A stretch of DNA of 64,000 bases from Oscheius dolichura (Eukaryota; Nematoda; Chromadorea; Rhabditida; Rhabditidae). A program made the position numbers and the translations under genes. The notes beneath the pieces were generated by a model that searched no databases, was not told the DNA's origin, and saw only the letters and a list, made by a program, of their open reading frames with translations. Below are positions 1 to 11,367 of this stretch, piece after piece (the stretch's first letter is position 1; the number at the start of each line of letters is the position of its first letter). The DNA is taken from NCBI GenBank assembly GCA_932521035.1, contig OW051492.1, positions 6,882,001-6,946,000 on the forward strand, read 5' to 3'.

Positions 1-14
1 CGGAGGCTATAAAT

Positions 15-1647
15 ATGGCTCGCATTGTGGGCACTGACGATTTCATATTTTCTGCCGCTGCCGATTCACTCTATAGGTTTTCTCTACCGAGTTTTCAGCA
101 TGAGGTTTTCAAGATCTTGCTTTAGTACCCTCGTTTAGCACATAAATACTGAAGAAATTTCTAACAAAATACCGAAAGTAAAGAAACCTCCAAAAGAGAG
201 TGAATTGGAGAATGAGCAAGAAGATTCCACAAATAATATTGAATATCAGGTATCATTTTATATATCTAATTTTTTTCAGGTAAACTAAAATAAGCGGAAG
301 TCTAACAGACTTTTTAACCAATAGAATTTCAGATTGTGTGTATGTCTGTATCCCGCTGTAAGAAGTTGCTCGCTGTGGGCACATCGCACAAGACGGTGCT
401 GGTTTTCACAATAGTAGATCTTCAGTGCTTCCGGTCATTTTGCATTCCAAAAGCTCCTACGACCATAGTATTCGATGGGGTAGAAGCGTATTTTTTTCTT
501 CACATATTTATATTCCAGGATAGTGAATTTATGATTATTGGTGATAGGGCCGGACACGTTCGCCGATATACAGTCACGAACAACTCTGACAATGGAGGTC
601 GCAAAGATATTACGGGTAAAACAATTTTCGCCTTTTTTCACTTCGTTTATGCATTCAATACAAACGCAAATTAAAATTTAAAAAGAAAATTATATTCAGT
701 AATTCATAGGGGAACTGTGTTATTATGAAGGAGAGCCTCTCATGGGCGCCATTTCTATGGTATTGGATATTGCGATTTCTCCAAATAACAAACTTCTTGC
801 GATAGCTGATCGAGACGAAAAGATACGAATACATAGATATCCCAAGGTAATACTGTCAAGCAATAGAAAGAATAGTCATAGGCTTATGTCATTGAAGCGT
901 TTGCATTGGGACATTCTAACTATGTGTCGTCTGTATACTTCCATGGTGCTAAATTGTTTTCTGCAGGTATTTGGTTTAAAAAAATTATGTGTTTAAAACT
1001 GTCAGTATGGTTATTTTAGGTGGCGATTCAACCGTAAAGGAATGGAGTACAAACACGGGAGAAGAAATATCATCTGTTAATTTTGGAAATCGTCCAATCA
1101 AAAAGCTCATTATATCGGAAAGGGTTAGATGTGTGAAGAGCTGCTTTGTATCTATTGCTTAGGACGGTATAATTCGAGCAGTTGCTTGCTTTGAAGGTAG
1201 TGAAACGCTGGTTGTGAAAAATTTGAACGTTGATGGAGAGCAAACAAAATGTATTAGCTGCTCCTCGGTAATCTTGGATATATGTCAATGTGAAGACAAA
1301 ATTTACGGCGTGTGCAGGTGTGTAGAGAGTCTTATCAAAACATTCTGATGTGCAGGGATGGTTTGGTAAACTTCAACTTGGACGACAGTTCCAGTCAAAA
1401 CTGTAAAGCGCCAAATGATTTCTGTAGTCAACTGATGACAGTAAAAGAACCTATTTCTAGCTATTTCAAAAATGTTACACATCAAAATATGGAAGATTAT
1501 CAGCAAAGAAAGGTGATTTGAAACATTATTCTCAGCATTAATTATATGATTAAGCGTGAAAAAATGTCTAGAGAAAAGGAGAAGAAGCGGAAAAGAAAGA
1601 ATTCCAATAAAGACGATAGAGATGCCAAAAAACTATCAGATTCTTAA
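15..1647 (+). CDS. WDR4: WDR4/Trm82-like WD40 subunit of tRNA (guanine-N7) methyltransferase
   Basis: WD-repeat protein read across about nine small exons. It starts at ATG 15 ([10 protein letters not shown]) and ends at TAA 1645-1647 in a Lys/Arg-rich tail. The diagnostic stretch is [20 protein letters not shown] followed by IRIHRYP, then LGHSNYVSS and [11 protein letters not shown], which follow the WDR4/Trm82/Wuho family in order. By family knowledge the protein does not catalyse; it holds METTL1/Trm8 on tRNA for m7G46 formation in the nucleus. Introns are 30-80 nt with GT..AG borders, for example the one ending at about 331 and the one from about 990 to 1020. The start at 15 is the first ATG seen and an upstream exon cannot be excluded. 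It converges on the next gene with about 100 nt between the stops. Confidence 0.85.
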
Positions 1648-1665
1648 TTTCAGTGTTGATAAACG

Positions 1666-1671
1666 AATAAA
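1666..1671 (+). terminator. poly(A) signal of the WDR4-like gene
   Basis: AATAAA about 19 nt after the stop codon, in the short gap between two convergent genes. Confidence 0.6.
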
Positions 1672-1748
1672 TTGCTTATTTTCAATATGAAATTTTTATC
1701 AAGAAACTTGCAAAATAGTTACAGGAGATCGTGAACATAGAAGTGCAG

Positions 1749-4294
1749 TTAATCATCGCTGTCCGATCCTGAGTTTTCCGAACTTTCCACCTTCTTGATG
1801 TCCTGTTTACTTTTTTTCTTGTGATCCTCGTCGGAAGAGTCGGTATCGCTAATATACTCTTTGGACTTGGCTTTAGAAGGTGAACTACAATAACTGTAAA
1901 AGCGAACAAGTAACTAACGGTCCAGAAGTTTTCTTGGGAGAAGATTTCGCGACAGTTGTGCTTCCACCGCTCGTCTTATACTCTTTCATTTCTTTTTCGT
2001 ACCTTTCTTTATCCTTTGCTGCCTTTTCCTCAAAGGGCTAAATTATCAAATCACTACGAAAAAAAAAAGGTTGCATACCTTCTTTTCATTGTCGGACATC
2101 TTTTTCCACATTTCACCAGCTCTTTTTGAAGTATCAGCAACAGAATCACCCTCCTTTTTAATACTACTCCTTTTTTCAGTAAACCAAACGAAATAGGCAG
2201 AAAGAGCCCTCTTTGGTGCATTAGGGTCTTTCTTTGCTCTCTTTTTCTTCTTACCATCTTTTTCCTCACGAGGTTTGCGTTCCTTCTCAAAATCAGGCAA
2301 TTAGTAATATAAATATCAACAAACTACTGCTTTGGAGCTTTTATCCTTCTTCGCTTTTTTCTTGGGCACATCCGCCTCTTCTTCTTCACTTCCACTGCTA
2401 CTATTGGCATCAGAGTCATACTCTTCATCAGGCTCCGAACCACTGCCTGCAGAAGAGTTATCCTCTCTCTCCATCGCCCTTTTCTTCAAATCTTCATCAA
2501 GATCGTAATCATCATCTTCGCTATCTGAATCAGATTCTGCCGCACGCTCTTTCCCCTCGGCTTTGACTGTTTCTTTGTAAGGATCAAGTTCATCATCACT
2601 TCCAGCAAAACTGTCCTCAGCATAACGACGATCCTTAAGAATAGGTATCAACCGTCTAATGTGGATTTTTTTACCATTTTTTTAGCATTTCTAATTCGAA
2701 GATGTTTTTGCTCAACATAATCATAGAGCTTGTTATATTCATCTTTCTCAACACTGTTGAACGTAAGGGTTTGTCCTGACTTCAGCTCCAGTTCAAAGTC
2801 AAACGATCTTGTTGATCCATCCGATCGAGCAAAATGAACAGATGCTATTTCCTCGAATCGGATATACATTGGAGGTTTGTGTATGTACAGGAATCCCTTT
2901 TCCAGTGGATATAGCAAACCCGAGGCTTGCTTGTGCGCGCACTGCACTGCTGGCGTCCCAGAATGACTATTAAAAGAAATATCATTAGTACCAAACCACC
3001 ATACCCAACAAAATTGCCGGGAACTGTAACTTTCATATTGCACAAAACACGGAAAAGGCGAGACATAATTTCAAAAACTGGGCCTTCCATATGTTTTTGC
3101 AGTTTATTGCTATACTGATCACTGATCTGCTGTCTAAAAATATTTAATTTAAATTAGTTTTAAATACCACTGGTAGATACTTACTCTGTTAGTCCTAGTT
3201 CAAATTCAATTTCATCTTCTTTAAGAAACTCTAGGACTAAATAATGATAGCGAGTTTGGCCCTGACGAATTGGAGGATTTAAAGAAATCTAAACAAATAT
3301 ATGGATTTCATCAATAGATAAATAATACCACGAAGAAAACATGGCGGCCATCCTTATGTGGAACTAGAAAAAGACGCATAATGGTTTTGATTGGGATTTT
3401 GTAGTCATATGTTTTACCATGGAGTGAAATGTGATTTGGATAAATCTTGATATCGTATCTTCCTCTAAAAATGTTCAGCATACAGTTGTAATAGACAGAT
3501 ACGAACCGTGGTGTTGTGCATAATATTTGAGAAAGTGCAGCAATAGGTTGACCTGAATCAGTTTCGATACCAGCCCATTGCATAACGGCTTTGCGAAATT
3601 CTTCAACTGGATCTTCGTCTTCTTCAGCATCAGCATTATTTGGCATATGAAAACGCATTTCGATTAAAGATGTTGGGCAGTCGTCATTCTAAAGCTGTTT
3701 TAATATAATTTGAAACTCTGCTACCTGATGAAATTCCAATGTTGCTTCACTCTTATTAGCTATGCAATTAGATACGTTGGTTAATGGTATTTCGAACACT
3801 GCTTTCCCATCTTCTAGGAATTCAAGATATTTACCTGGTAATAAAAATATTTCAAAAAGGAGTTTTCATACCATCGACCTGAGCCTTTCCATGGTTCCAG
3901 CCTTTCAAAGTGTATTGTGTTTGCTCAATCTCTTTCTGCCAGTGCCGGGATGAAAATGACTTAATTTTATCAAAATCCTGAAGATTTTTGATAGGAAGAA
4001 GTGCAGACTTACACTTTCTTTGAAACCGCCAAACCTCCATTTATCACCATCAGATAGAGCTATCTTGATCCCGGGTTTATTTCCCAGTCTTTGCCAATTG
4101 ATATTATCTATTTCTGAAACGCTTATGGTAGAAAGTTTTCCAGTTTTTTCGTTTTTGAAAATAATCTGATTTTCACCAAGTTTAACTCTTCCATTATTCT
4201 GTAAAATAGTTTTAGATAGAAGATAAATAACCGTTACCAAGACTCCCATATCTTCAGCAAAGATATTTCCAAACTCGAGAGCAGTATCTCCCAT
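1749..4294 (-). CDS. SSRP1: SSRP1, HMG-box subunit of the FACT histone chaperone
   Basis: N-terminus [17 protein letters not shown] followed, after an intron, by [17 protein letters not shown] and [10 protein letters not shown] is the SSRP1/Pob3 dimerisation domain. The middle holds the Rtt106-like double PH region ([18 protein letters not shown] near 2870). An acidic/serine stretch follows at 2320-2640, then a full HMG box ([20 protein letters not shown], about 2060-2280) and a Ser/Asp/Lys tail ending at the TAA whose complement is 1749-1751. Keeping the HMG box is the animal arrangement; yeast Pob3 lacks it. FACT moves H2A-H2B during transcription and replication. A TTTTCAG lies about 10 nt upstream of the ATG, consistent with trans-splicing. 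Confidence 0.95.
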
Positions 4295-4584
4295 AGTTCC
4301 GACGTTCTGAAAACATTTCTTGGTGAACTAGCCAATCGATAAACAAGGATAAGGAAGCGAATTATATAATGCCAATATGAAATTTCATTTCGCTATAGCC
4401 TACAATACTTCCGGATGCACTTCTGGGCATAGCAATTCTCTGTCAAGCGAGAATTCCATATTGTCCATTTGAAACTTTTAGAGAATTGGATGCATACACA
4501 ACGAAGCGTATAGTAAAAAAGAATATAAAGGTGGCCTGATCCTGAAAAGTGCGCGGCCGATATCTAAACTAACTAAAGCTCCGT

Positions 4585-4880
4585 GGTATCTGTCTGTCCG
4601 TCTGTCCGTCACCGCCCACGCCGGGCGCGCGCGCGTTCAAACTAGAGTTGCGAGTTCGACCCCTCGACCCCAGCGGCGACCAAAACTTTTGCTTTTCTCT
4701 ATGTTTTCTTCATCTGTCACTACTTTTGCACGTGTGAAACACTAACGACGGCTCGATTCGCATTTGTAACTATAGCTCGGCCATTTGTTGAATATTTTCG
4801 GAAATTTAAAATTCAAAATGGAGAGACGGAAAAGCTGATAGGCTGGAGGCCGCGTTTGTGACGCGGCGAAGCCCTCTTGT
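4585..4880. repeat. dispersed repeat, family 1, copy 1
   Basis: A GC-rich block with TGTCTGTCCGTC runs, then ACCGCCCACGCC and a (GC)n track (about 4591-4652). A second block at about 4761-4880 contains AGAGACGGAAAAGCTGATAG. Both blocks recur in reverse complement at 27447-27630, where the roughly 100 nt between them is missing. No open frame or protein similarity is visible. The copy sits between divergent SSRP1 and RNPS1, which have a 940 nt gap holding nothing else I recognise. Probably a non-autonomous mobile element. Confidence 0.75.
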
Positions 4881-5234
4881 TGGTAGACTATAAAAGAAGT
4901 TTCAAAATTTTGGCAAAATTGTAGTACGCTGGTCCAAAATTACGCTGCTATATGTCGAGCTAAATACGTGGGGCAACACGTTTTCAAATCGCTTCTCATC
5001 TGCCCGTTTCGAAAAAATAAAACTCCATTTTCGCTTTCATTACCTTGCCATTTGATTCATTGTTCTTTACTTGTGAGACATTAAAAATAAATCTATTGCG
5101 TGAAAATGGTAGAAGCGAAAACAGCTTGTGAGCATAGGCATTTTCGAAATATTTTTTGGCCGAACTATAAAAAGTCTCTAACAAGCAGGCTTATACATTT
5201 AAATAACTGTAATCGTTCGATATGTTATTTTTAG

Positions 5235-6454
5235 ATGGTAGACAACGATAAGAAGCGTCGCTCCCGTTCAGCTTCTTCCAGCAGTTCATCAAGTTCAAGC
5301 AGGTAGTTTTTCTTATATAAATTCGTAATTTGAAAGCTTCTATTTTTCATAAATTTTAAAGACGATTTTTTATAGCAGTAGTAGCGGATCATCTCGATCG
5401 TCCAGCTCTTCCAGCTCATCGCGTTCTCCATCCCCTCGTAATAGAAGAGTTTCTGGAAGGGTATCGTATCTTTTGATTATTACATTTTTATACTTTAGGG
5501 TCCTGTTCGTCGTTCTAGGTCGCCGCATCGTTCGCCTGTGCGAGGTCCCAGGGTTGATAGAGGTAGCATACGTTTCAAATGAAAAAAAAATCGTTTAACT
5601 CAAATTTCTAAAAAAAAACTCAATCGTCTCTTCGTACCATTGTCATGTTAAACCAAGAAAAAAAGATTTGTAGTATTATTGTTTCAATGTTCTAGGTGAT
5701 CGCACATTACGACGTTCACCATCACCACGACGTAGACGCTCTCCGTCACCTCGTCGACGTGATCGTAGTGGAAGTCGTGGAAGGGAAAGGAGACGTTCCC
5801 CAATTCGTCGACCTGCATCACCGCGAAAGTAATTTTTTTAGCTTTTATATTTACAAACAATAAAAACTAATATTAACGTAATTATTTAGAAGTTCTCCTC
5901 GTCGTGCTACTTCTCCCAAAAAACAAAGCCCTTCACGTCGTATTTCTATACGAAACCTAACACGAAATGTGGCAAAGGAACACTTAAACGAAATCTTTGG
6001 AATGTACGGACCTATCAAAACTTGTGAACTACCCTTTGATCGAATTCACACTCATTTGCATCGCGGTTATGGTTGGATCGAATTCGAGAATCTAGAAGAC
6101 GCTGAAAAGGTGAGGCTAATCTATTGTTATATATATATATAAATTTTAGGCAATAAAATATATGGATGGAGGACAAGTTGATGGGCAAAATGTCACTGTA
6201 GAAATGACTCTGAATAAAGGTCAGCGACGTAGCAGCCCTATCACACGTCGTTCTCCGATTAGAAAGAGTCCTCCTAGAAGAAGGTCTGATTTTTTCCTTT
6301 ATGAAAATCTGTTTAATTTAGCAGTCCTCCTCGCCGAGGAAGGTCACCACCTCGTAAAGTTACTGGCGCCAACGATGTCCCACTTGGAAGTCGAGCTCGT
6401 GTTGCAGGAGCTTCTCGTTCCCGTTCCCCCCGTCGCCGTCGTAGCCGCTCATGA
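5235..6454 (+). CDS. RNPS1: RNPS1, SR-related RNA-binding protein of the exon junction/ASAP complex
   Basis: The protein opens with MVDNDKKRRSRSASSSSSS and a long Ser/Arg-Pro region, spread over several exons between 5235 and about 5930. A single RRM follows: ISIRNLTRNVAKEHLNEIF (RNP2 side), then RGYGWIEFENLEDAEKA (RNP1) and AIKYMDGGQVDGQNVTVEMT. The C-terminus is again RS-rich and ends RRRRSRS at TGA 6452-6454. Order and RRM match RNPS1, which joins Acinus and SAP18 and influences splicing and nonsense-mediated decay. The ATG follows directly after a TTATTTTTAG, a trans-splice type acceptor with no upstream donor, which fixes the start. Confidence 0.9.
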
Positions 6455-6519
6455 TTTATCAACTATTGTATTGTAACATGTTATTATCCGATCTCTAATT
6501 GTAGTACGTCTTTTTGACT

Positions 6520-6525
6520 AATAAA
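6520..6525 (+). terminator. poly(A) signal of RNPS1
   Basis: AATAAA about 65 nt after the RNPS1 stop; the convergent POLA2 stop lies at 6593. Confidence 0.55.
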
Positions 6526-6592
6526 TCGGAAGTCTCTGACAAGTGAGCAAGCCAATCGGCTGTCATGACGCCAACATTAATTTCAGTTTTAT

Positions 6593-8925
6593 TCATAAAC
6601 GGATAATATTGAATAAGCTCGATTCAACGAAATAGCTTGGAGTCTTGTTTTCAATGTTTCGGTTTACGTCAACTGTTAGATAGGTTCCATTCTTCCCTTT
6701 TAAGACGCACCCTGGGTTACAAATAGCGGTATCATTACTTATCTGAACGAAAATACTACATTACTTTTCTAAACAAACCTTAATTGAAGGAGGCAATACC
6801 GAGGGCAAAATTAAAATATTTGGGGTCGTGTTTATTTTTGTATATTTGATAGTGTCAATACAGCTACTTGGGATAGTAGAAGGACTTAATGGATACATAC
6901 TTCGTTGCCGGAAAAAAAAACAAGTTATTCTGGTATGAAACGAGCTTACTCAAGAATATGATTAGCAAGCCGAGATATTCGATCTATTTGCGGCGCATCT
7001 TCACCTGCCACATGATACTCGGCTTTGCTAAGATGGGGAATAATCTAACAAAAGAGAACTCTGAAAATATGAAAAGAGTCACCTCGCTGCCACTAAGGGC
7101 AATATTTATGCCGCTTATATTAACAACAGCTGGATCTGCGACAAAATGGAATTTACTTTTTAAATGCTTTTGTATGTAAGCTTCGGGAACCATATGAGGT
7201 GCTGGGAATGCTCCCATACTGGAAGTATCATGGGCAGGAGATGGCTGAATAATCACTTCAGTTTGGCAGCTAAACTCGAAGTCGAATTAAGATAAGAGAT
7301 AGACTTTCTTTTCCAGCTCTTGCCCTATATTGACCAATAAAGTATTTAAAATATCGTTAGGGTCTTCATTGAAAGCAGGATCTGAGAAAAGCTTCGCTCT
7401 TCTATCAACAAACGGGCCCATCTAAAAGGTACTTATTAGAAACACTGAAAACCTACCAGTACAAGCGCATGTGGTTCTTGCTGTTTTACAAGTTGGAGAA
7501 GATCATGAAGAGGTTCGTAACTGAATGTTTGAGACGAGGTAAATGGACCGGCAGCAATCCATAGTTTGAGGTGATCTGAATTCTGTATATCTTACAAAAT
7601 AAAAAAAACATACTTATCATTGCATCGCCAGCAAACCATGCAGGAGCTGATGGTAAGAATAATTGTTCTTTTGCTTCAAATACTTTACCAGTGGGAGAAA
7701 CACCAGATAATGCGATAATCTGTTAATAGTGCTGCTACATTTTTAAACTAAGGTCACTTGTCCAGGGAAAAGGGTAATGTTTTTAACATCTGCTACGTCC
7801 ACAGGTAATACAGTACCGCTGTCATCATTTAATTGCAAATGAATTAGTCCGTCATGAAAAATATCACCTTTTTCACGAATAACTTCGCCATAAACAAAAC
7901 AAAGATCCTGAAAAATATCATTTAAAAAGGTAAACTAACCGTTGAAGGCGAAAACTTTGTTGTCCACATGGTTATATTGGGGTTCGAAGAAAGAAATAAA
8001 TCAGCAAATTCAGACAGTCTTTCAGACTTGGCTAAAATAATTACATGGTAACTGATTTAAAAAGGCAATTATAATTTGTGATTCATTATACTCTTTTAAT
8101 TATAGACTCTAGGCATTCCAGTCACTAAAAATGGCGCGATTTACAACTGCTAGAAAATCAGACGTTTTGAGCACTAACCTTCTATAATTGCAGCCGCTTT
8201 GTCATTACCAACAGATCCATCGCAACTGGATGAAACAATTTGGATCTGAAAATGATTGTTAAATTTAAGATAATAATACAAACCGAGGCTTTTCCAGAAC
8301 TGTTTCCGGGTGAGTACCGACTTCCCTGTTGAGTTAAAATGGTATCTCCTTTGTTGTTGCGATGGATATATGAGAGATCACTGCTAGCTTCTCTGACGAA
8401 GTTATAAAACATGTACACCAATTGCATACTTAACAGGGGTAAATGAAGCATATGAGCCAGAAAGAGGTATTCGGTTTTCCGATTCAGTCAAATTTTCATC
8501 AGCTAGTGTACCATTCTCGGATTCTGTTTTTACTTGTATACTAAAAGAGCGTCTTTACAACGTTATTAGGTAAACCTTGGAATTTTATAGCTGATGTCCT
8601 TCTCCTTCAACGGTTTAGTCTTTCCTTTACTCAATTCCTAAAAAGTTTACTAAAGGCGAAAAGAAACAAGCCTACAGATTCCAGAAGGGTAAGAAGCTCT
8701 ATATCAAGTATTTTTTTTTTGCTATTTAAAGCAAACGCTACAATTGTGTTTCCCAAATCGTCTTCATCTAGGCTAAAATCACGTGATAACTGCATCACTG
8801 AAATCTCTTAATCGTCGAAACCTACTAGTCTCCATACTTTTATCATGCATTGAAGGTGCTGCGCTGTATTTAAGACCGAAGTCTTCTAGGGAGTCCAGGA
8901 TGTTATACATATCAAATTCAGTCAT
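6593..8925 (-). CDS. POLA2: DNA polymerase alpha subunit B (POLA2)
   Basis: Starts MTEFDMYNILDSLEDFGLKY at ATG complement 8923-8925 and ends SLFNIIRL with TGA complement 6593-6595. Matches along the family: YIHRNNKGDTILTQQGSRYS in the linker; SSSCDGSVGNDKAAAIIEG and LPVDVADVKN-LFPGQVTLV in the OB fold; and VVNISGINIALSGSEV plus the GCVLKGKNGTYL C-terminal strand in the inactive calcineurin-like phosphodiesterase domain. POLA2 tethers primase to the catalytic subunit and starts Okazaki fragments. About ten exons with short introns. TATTTCAG lies 3 nt before the ATG, suggesting a trans-spliced leader. Confidence 0.9.
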
Positions 8926-9274
8926 TCTCTGAAATATAGAAAGCTTTTATTGCCACAGTACAATTGAATGTGAGACGGAAAAAGGAACGTAAATAGAAAA
9001 TCCAAATTCCCGCGCGTCATTTGGTATTCTGCTGTTGTTTTCAATTTCATAGTCTTTTTCCAATGGAAAGGGATTTGGCGAACGAGGATCACATTTTCGG
9101 CGATATTCTCTATTCAGGATCGCTACCGCCGTACTTCGAAGCTTCGCAGAATAACACGCCGTAGTTTTCGTGATAGGCGCACAAGTCCTATACCCTGGGC
9201 ACTTGGCCGGAAGCCAGGAAATCTCGACAGTCCCCTGACCCTGTCTTTCACGAAGCAAGCTTGAAAAGGTTTCC

Positions 9275-9420
9275 CATATCCTACCCTAATAATGGGGAGA
9301 TGTCCGCGTGTCTGTCCGTCTGCCTGTAAGACCTGTCATCTGTACGGATATCACGAATTGTATGGGAAAGTGAGAGAAGCAGAAAAATTCGCCCCGCCGC
9401 CGGAGGCATACTTGTTTTGT
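9275..9420. repeat. dispersed repeat, family 2, copy A
   Basis: Begins CATATCCTACCCTAATAATG, continues with TGTCTG/CTGTAAGACCTGTC and ends with GGAGGCATACTTGT. The same landmarks, about 160 nt apart, occur at 21733-21896. It lies in the 640 nt gap between POLA2 and the kinase gene; the rest of that gap (8926-9566) holds nothing I recognise except a 14 nt direct repeat, CTGTAGACAGTGAA, at about 9434 and 9507. Confidence 0.6.
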
Positions 9421-9566
9421 TCTATATATAAAGCTGTAGACAGTGAAATTCACCAGTCGGCCTGATAAAAACTGCTAATCCTCACAAAACCTTGGCTGTT
9501 ATAAGACTGTAGACAGTGAACCACAATTGCTACTAGGCTGTGCGGGCGGCGGGTTGGTTGCTGCCA

Positions 9567-10816
9567 ATGGTGCATAAAACCTCCTCGGTCGACATAACTG
9601 CTCTGAATCTTTTTGATGGCAGAACAGTACGTCTCGATTCGTCAGAGAAGTATATAATAAGTTATTTAGGTTCACGTAAATGTTCGCAACTTGCGGCTCT
9701 TCAACTCTGGCGCCTTCAGCAACGTGTACCGCGGGGATCTGCAATTGGCAGAAGGAAGAGAGGTAGCCATCGTAATCAAGAAGACATGGAGCGGCAAAGA
9801 GGAAAACAACGCGAACACAGCGGAGATTTCTATCCTGAAAATGCTGAACCGGATGAATCACAAGAACACGGTCAAGCTGCTCTACTTCTACAGCACTGAA
9901 TACGCCGACAACGTTGGCCACTTCCAGAAAACAAAACAGAGACTTTCAGACTTGCTACTCACTAATCTTCGAATTCCTCCCGCTCAATTTGTATCAATAC
10001 GTCAAACAATTTGGTCGGAAAATCGCTTTGATCGAGACGAAAATGTTCATCTGGCAACTTTTTCGCGGACTCGACCACCTGGAAAGAGCTTCGATTATCC
10101 ACCGCGACGTGGTCAGTGCGCCTTCTAAATACAAAAATTGATATCTTCAGAAACCGCAAAACCTTCTTGTTGAACCGGAAACTGGTCTTCTCAAGATTAG
10201 TGACTTTGGTTCGTCGTGTATGGATCCGAAAGGGCCTATGCCATCCTACCACGTGACGCGGTATTACCGGCCGCCGGAACTGCTTCTCGGCTCGAAGACC
10301 TATACTTCGCAAGTGGACATCTGGTCGGCAGGCTGTGTCTTTTCTGAGCTTCTCGGCGGCCGTGTCACCTTTCCCGGTGGGAGTACTGCCAATCAGATAG
10401 ACCTCCTGATGACCACTTTTGGGGTGCCCACGACGGAGGAAGTGACTGCAATGAATGCTTCCATGAGCAAGTATCGCGACGCTAAGAAGAACGTATCTGC
10501 CAAAAAACAGGCTCCCCTCAAAAAGGTATCTCCCGTGCCGGACACCTTCGAACTTCTTTTGCAGCTTCTGCCCGTGGTCGCCAACAGATGCACTACCGAA
10601 GCCGTACTACTCGTTCAGCGAATCCTCCAGTACAAACCGCTCCAGAGACTTCGCGGTCTTGAATTATTGAAGGATCCGTTCTTCGATGAACTTTGGGACA
10701 AGGATACTCGCAGACCCACGGGAAAGCCCCTGGAATGCCTGAGTCTCGGGGATAAGAAGGAAGTCGAAAGCGGCGACAAATCGATGACTGGATCCGTTGA
10801 TATTACTCGCGAATAG
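9567..10816 (+). CDS. GSK3-like serine/threonine kinase, divergent
   Basis: Kinase domain in GSK3 order: glycine loop NSGAFSNVYRG, VAIVIKK lysine, IIHRDVKPQNLLVEPETG catalytic loop, ISDFGSS, YHVTRYYRPPELLLG activation segment with the GSK3-type tyrosine, then VDIWSAGCVFSELL. I place introns at about 9628-9669, 9911-9947 and 10110-10151. ATG 9567 gives MVHKTSSVDITALNL. The catalytic Lys, HRD and DFG are present, so it is likely active. Two of the three phosphate-pocket residues of GSK3 (Arg96, Lys205) are not basic here, so priming by prior phosphorylation may be lost. The C-terminal 60 residues are unrelated. Nematodes carry many divergent GSK3 relatives. GC-rich codons contrast with both neighbours. 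Confidence 0.85.
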
Positions 10817-10819
10817 GAG

Positions 10820-10825
10820 AATAAA
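10820..10825 (+). terminator. poly(A) signal of the GSK3-like kinase
   Basis: AATAAA 4 nt after the stop codon, implying a very short 3' UTR. Confidence 0.5.
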
Positions 10826-10839
10826 GATAGAGAACTGAT

Positions 10840-11367
10840 CTCGAATACACCCCGTTCGCGAGCATTTTCATATGGGGCCAGTAGAGTATTAGTGGTCATC
10901 GGGAGGTGGCCATTGCCTTCTGCGAATGCAGAAATCTCAGAGAAACACCGTCATCCATCCAGGTTGATCCATTTGGCCACCTCGTCGACCCAGCTCGCAT
11001 TGTACCCGATCGTCTTTTGGATGTTCCACCAGCACACTACTTCCACCCGATGGATCACGTTGCCACCCTACGAGATATCAGCTCATATTTTGTCCAGATA
11101 CTCTAGCGCGTTGACCTCCACCTTCCCCTATTCGATCTACCCTTCCAATTTATACGAGTCTCTTCAGCTCGTAGACTTGTTATCTGAATGAGCAGCCGTC
11201 GACTATCGTGGGTTCTCCTCGTACCTTGAAGAGGACATTCCATTTTCCACGATTCTATTTTAAAAATTCGGTCAGATCATTGCACATGTTTATTTGCTAA
11301 ACCTTTAGAGTAAAAGATTTCTCTAAAATTTGAAAGTAAAATGTGCACTGCAATTAAACATGAGAAT
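10840..11367. other. unassigned GC-rich stretch with open frames on both strands
   Basis: Between the kinase poly(A) signal and the NAE1 stop. The + strand has an open frame at about 10906-11106 (FCECRNLRETPSSIQVDP, ending FVQIL-stop). The - strand carries a protein-like run at about 10970-11060 (VEVVCWWNIQKTIGYNASWV) in a frame broken by TGA and TAG codons. Neither matches a family I know. It may be a decayed gene or a diverged exon; nothing here is firm. Confidence 0.25.

Noticed and set aside
4600..4680. A tRNA-like GTTCGACCCC box in repeat family 1.
   Set aside because: No cloverleaf could be folded around it, no A box was found, and it sits in the indel segment absent from copy 2.
6889..7179. 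Plus-strand frame over POLA2 exons.
   Set aside because: The opposite strand carries the conserved POLA2 motif SGINIALSGSEV; the plus frame has no family match.
9540..9899. Long plus-strand frame through the kinase N-terminus and its antisense partner at 9499-9921.
   Set aside because: The kinase motifs (VYRGD, VAIVIKK) lie in the neighbouring frame after the 9628-9669 intron; these are shadows of GC-rich coding DNA.
10900..11230. Reading TGA as tryptophan in the minus-strand frame, as in a mitochondrial or mycoplasma-like code.
   Set aside because: TAG codons break the same frame, the surrounding genes use the standard code with TGA stops, and composition is nuclear.
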